From the NCBI GenBank assembly GCA_016712035.1, contig JADJRT010000003.1:211001-275000 (forward strand): a stretch of 64,000 nt of DNA, in the 5' to 3' direction. The DNA comes from Flammeovirgaceae bacterium (GTDB lineage Bacteria > Bacteroidota > Bacteroidia > Cytophagales > Cyclobacteriaceae). Positions 62,078 to 64,000 of the stretch are shown piece by piece (the first letter of the stretch is position 1; every line of letters begins with the position of its first letter). A program made the position numbers and the translations under genes. The notes under the pieces were generated by a model. The model was not told the DNA's origin. It worked only from the letters and a program-made list of their open reading frames with translations, and searched no databases.

Positions 62078-62536
62078 ATGGAATTTTCTAAGCTGAGTGA
62101 ACATGAGGAGGAAATTGGAAAAGCAATTGTTGAGGCAGCACTTAAAGTACATAAGGAACTTGGGCCAGGTTTGTTGGAGAAAGTTTATGAAGTTTGCCTT
62201 ACACACGAATTAAGAAAAGAAGGATTTCAAGTTGATCGTCAAGTAGATATTCCTATACAATACGATGGAATAACTTTCGAAGAAGGTCTACGGCTTGATC
62301 TTCTCGTTGATGGATGAGTTGTGATTGAAACCAAAGCTGATGAACAATTTAATCCTGTATGGCAAGCGCAAGTTTTAAGTCATCTGAAATTAACAAATAA
62401 GCGATTAGGATTCCTAATAAACTTTAACGTTCCATTAATGAAGGAAGGTATTAAGCGAATCATTTTTAATGGATACCATCATGCCTTAGCGTCTTTGTGG
62501 CCAAGGATGATGGCAAATCTATACTCAATTAATTAA
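62078..62536 (+). pseudogene. GxxExxY protein with in-frame stop
   Basis: A GxxExxY-family protein (PD-(D/E)XK-like fold). It begins MEFSKLSEHEEEIGKAIVEA, with the motif GPGLLEKVYEV and the RLDLLVDG / VVIETKADE core. A TGA stop at 62315-62317 sits between the last two in the same frame, so it is not an indel; restoring one base would give about 150 residues. The family is common in Bacteroidota, with unknown function. Sequence ctaaggca-like motifs lie just before its start and, inverted, near its end. The final ~20 residues may be read-through into queG. Confidence 0.7.
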
Positions 62537-63440
62537 AAGATTGCCACCGAACTCGGCTTTAGCTATTGCGGAATTTCGAAAGCTGAATTTTTAGCCGAGG
62601 AAGCTCCTGAGACTTGAAGAATGGTTGAAACGAAACTACCAGGGAAAAATGAGTTACCTGGAAAATCATTTCGATAAACGTTTGGATCCAACTCTTCTTG
62701 TACCGGGTGCAAAATCGGTTATCAGTTTGATTTATAACTACTATCCTGAAAAAGATTTAGTTGATACTAATCCAGAGAGCTTCAAAATTGCCAAATACGC
62801 CTACGGAGAAGATTATCACAAAGTGGTAAAAGATAAATTGAAAATATTCTTAGACCGAATACAGGAAGCAGTGGGGTCGGTGGAAGGCCGTGCTTTTGTT
62901 GACTCTGCACCCGTTCATGAGCGCGCCTGGGCAAAAAAATCAGGATTAGGTTGGATTGGTAAAAACAGTTTGTTGCTTAACCGCAGCATGGGCAGTTTCT
63001 TCTTTCTGGCAGAGCTTATTGTTGATCTGGAATTAGAATATGATGGACCGATTAAAGATTACTGTGGCTCCTGCACGGCTTGCATGGACGCATGCCCTAC
63101 CGATGCAATTGCAGAACCTTATGTGGTAGATGGCAGTAAATGCATCTCTTATTTTACGATTGAATTAAAAGAAGAAATTCCTGCATCGGTAAAAGGAAAA
63201 TTTGAAAACTGGATTTTTGGATGCGATATCTGTCAGGATGTATGCCCGTGGAACAGTTTTTCAAAACCACATAGCGAACCTCGGTTTGTACCACCCGATA
63301 ACCTGCAGAAGATGACTCAAAATGATTGGAACGAGATAACAGAAGAAGTTTTCAAGACATTATTTAAAAATTCGCCTGTTAAACGCACCAAATTCGAAGG
63401 CTTTAAACGGAACATTGCCTTTTTAAGTTCTAAAGATTAG
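62510..63440 (+). CDS. queG: Epoxyqueuosine reductase QueG (frameshifted)
   Basis: Cobalamin-dependent iron-sulfur enzyme that makes the last step of queuosine synthesis in tRNA. Recognised parts: IATELGFSYCGISKAEFLAEEA (frame 1), then RLEEWLKRNYQGKMSYL (frame 2), the FVDSAPVHERAWAKKSGLGW segment and two ferredoxin-type clusters (CGSCTACMDACP and CDICQDVCP). A shift lies near 62610. The N-terminus is uncertain: an in-frame TAA sits just before KIATELGF, while a nearby frame reads TQLIKR, so more indels are likely. ATG 62510 is a guess. The protein's C-terminal part seems intact to RNIAFLSSKD. Confidence 0.85.
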
Positions 63441-63506
63441 AATAGCATTAAAACTTGTCATTCTTGCTTCTGACTGGTCATTGGAGCCGCCTTGATTAAG
63501 GTTTTA

Positions 63507-63538
63507 CAAAAAAATAAGTCCTGCTTTTGCAGGACTTA
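63507..63538 (-). terminator. Terminator after the small 63562 gene
   Basis: On the minus strand a 10-bp stem (63515-63524 with 63529-63538), TTTT loop on the plus strand, with a T7 tract on the minus strand. Confidence 0.8.
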
Positions 63539-63561
63539 AACTAATTTTGAGTTTCAAAATA

Positions 63562-63753
63562 TCAGACTCGTACAAAACAGCGATTTAAACTCGCCTCGTG
63601 CTCTCTCGCATAGTTGGCATAGCACCAACGCTGGAGATCCTGGATTTCCTCTGCTATCAGCATTTTGATAGCCTTACGCAACTCTTTCTCAAAAAGCCGC
63701 GCGTCAAAACTCACCCGACTTAGGATGTGCTTTACGTAACTGAGCATCTTCAT
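63562..63753 (-). CDS. Small conserved protein of unknown function
   Basis: A 63-residue protein with no named family that I can confirm. It starts MKMLSYVKHILSRVSFDARL, followed by FEKELRKAIKMLIAEEIQDL and QRWCYANYAREHEASL. It is charged and helical, without signal or membrane segment. I recall near-identical patterns (KVSFD..LF.KEL.KAIK.L..EE...L..WCY) in other Cytophagales and believe it is widespread there. It has its own terminator. Confidence 0.7.
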   Translation of the reverse strand: MKMLSYVKHILSRVSFDARLFEKELRKAIKMLIAEEIQDLQRWCYANYAREHEASLNRCFVRV

Positions 63754-63822
63754 TTAAAAAATTTGTAAGTACGTTGTGCAACTGAAATATTTGCGTTGCT
63801 AACATGAAAATACAAAAGCAAA

Positions 63823-63852
63823 TTGAAGAGTGAAAAGAAGATTTTACTTTTG
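63823..63852 (+). promoter_or_regulatory. Promoter of the batD-like gene
   Basis: TTG (63823-63825), a 19-nt spacer, TACTTTTG (63845-63852). The ATG follows 34 bp later. Confidence 0.7.
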
Positions 63853-63885
63853 TATAATGCAACGAGTTGCGAAGTTAATTGCGGT

Positions 63886-64000
63886 ATGAATTTTTTTTAT
63901 AAAACGATCTTTTTAGTCTCTTTACAGGTAATTGCCCTTGCGGCTGTGGGTCAGGATAACGTGCAGATAACACTAGGTCCTGATGAAATTGGTGAAAATC
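63886..64000 (+). CDS. Probable BatD family protein (3' partial)
   Basis: The first 38 codons of a gene cut by the window's right edge. It has a signal peptide (MNFFYKTIFLVSLQVIALAA, then VGQ) and begins the mature part DNVQITLGPDEIGEN. This resembles the start of BatD proteins (oxygen-tolerance family), but 38 residues are too few to be sure. A strong promoter precedes it. Confidence 0.45.
   Translation, partial: MNFFYKTIFLVSLQVIALAAVGQDNVQITLGPDEIGEN

Noticed and set aside
2661..62612. Programmed ribosomal frameshifting as a genome-wide system
   Set aside because: The breaks share no slippery motif or downstream structure, go in both directions, and occur in runs of different bases. Sequencing error explains them better.

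Overview
The window is a 64 kb piece of a Bacteroidota chromosome, most like a member of the Cytophagales. This rests on the SusC/SusD pair, Lnb-type lipoprotein N-acyltransferase, DUF3127 and DUF4105 proteins, a short F1 epsilon subunit, a long C-terminal tail on ribosomal protein S16, and promoters of the form TTTG-N19-TAnnTTTG. The gene content is mostly housekeeping. I see no phage, CRISPR array, tRNA, rRNA or plasmid functions.

Layout. 0-9.4 kb: end of an ABC exporter (ATPase plus NatB-like permease), an orphan sensor kinase, atpD-atpC, small membrane/lipoproteins, an RluA-type pseudouridine synthase, a beta-lactamase-like lipoprotein and prfC. 9.5-17 kb: aldo/keto reductase, dnaK, aspartokinase, NhaD antiporter, amino-acid dehydrogenase, coaX. 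17-25.8 kb: envelope biogenesis (outer membrane protein, TPR protein, lptC, a 51-residue membrane protein, PpiD), then DUF493, pterin dehydratase, rsmI, an Lnt-like membrane protein without its catalytic domain, and an inositol-phosphatase-family enzyme. 25.8-31 kb: two tandem MacB/FtsX-type permeases, the second heavily broken, and a tiny Cys-rich FeoB-associated-type gene. 31-39 kb: radical SAM/SPASM protein, Lnb homologue, and the sucA-sucB-lpd operon (2-oxoglutarate dehydrogenase complex). 39-43.6 kb: rpsP, rimM, trmD, rplS, class I fructose-bisphosphate aldolase, accD. 43.6-44.5 kb: a non-coding array of four ~225 bp repeats. 44.6-51.6 kb: a SusC/SusD/lipoprotein nutrient-uptake operon on the minus strand. 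51.8-57 kb: rpmA, rplU, nrdB-nrdA, DUF3127. 57-64 kb: acs, ZIP transporter, apbE, ruvB, a GxxExxY gene, queG, a small conserved protein and the start of a probable batD.

The main oddity is frame breakage. About 19 genes carry single-base (rarely two-base) indels or a stop, including genes that are normally essential or central (rplS, nrdB, sucA, sucB, lpd, ruvB, prfC, acs). Most breaks lie in short homopolymers, go in both directions, and give family-typical lengths once corrected. I read most of them as uncorrected sequencing errors, clustered at about 12.8-14.8, 27.7-31.5, 33.8-38.1 and 61.5-62.7 kb. Reconstructed gene spans are given and each break is located. Aspartokinase (an internal stretch missing), permease 2 and the GxxExxY gene may be truly damaged.

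Points most worth a second look are the hairpin-bearing tandem repeat array after accD, the paired inverted-repeat elements near 42.7 and 52.15 kb, the nitrilase-less Lnt-like protein in a genome that also has Lnb, and the GxxExxY gene wedged between ruvB and queG.
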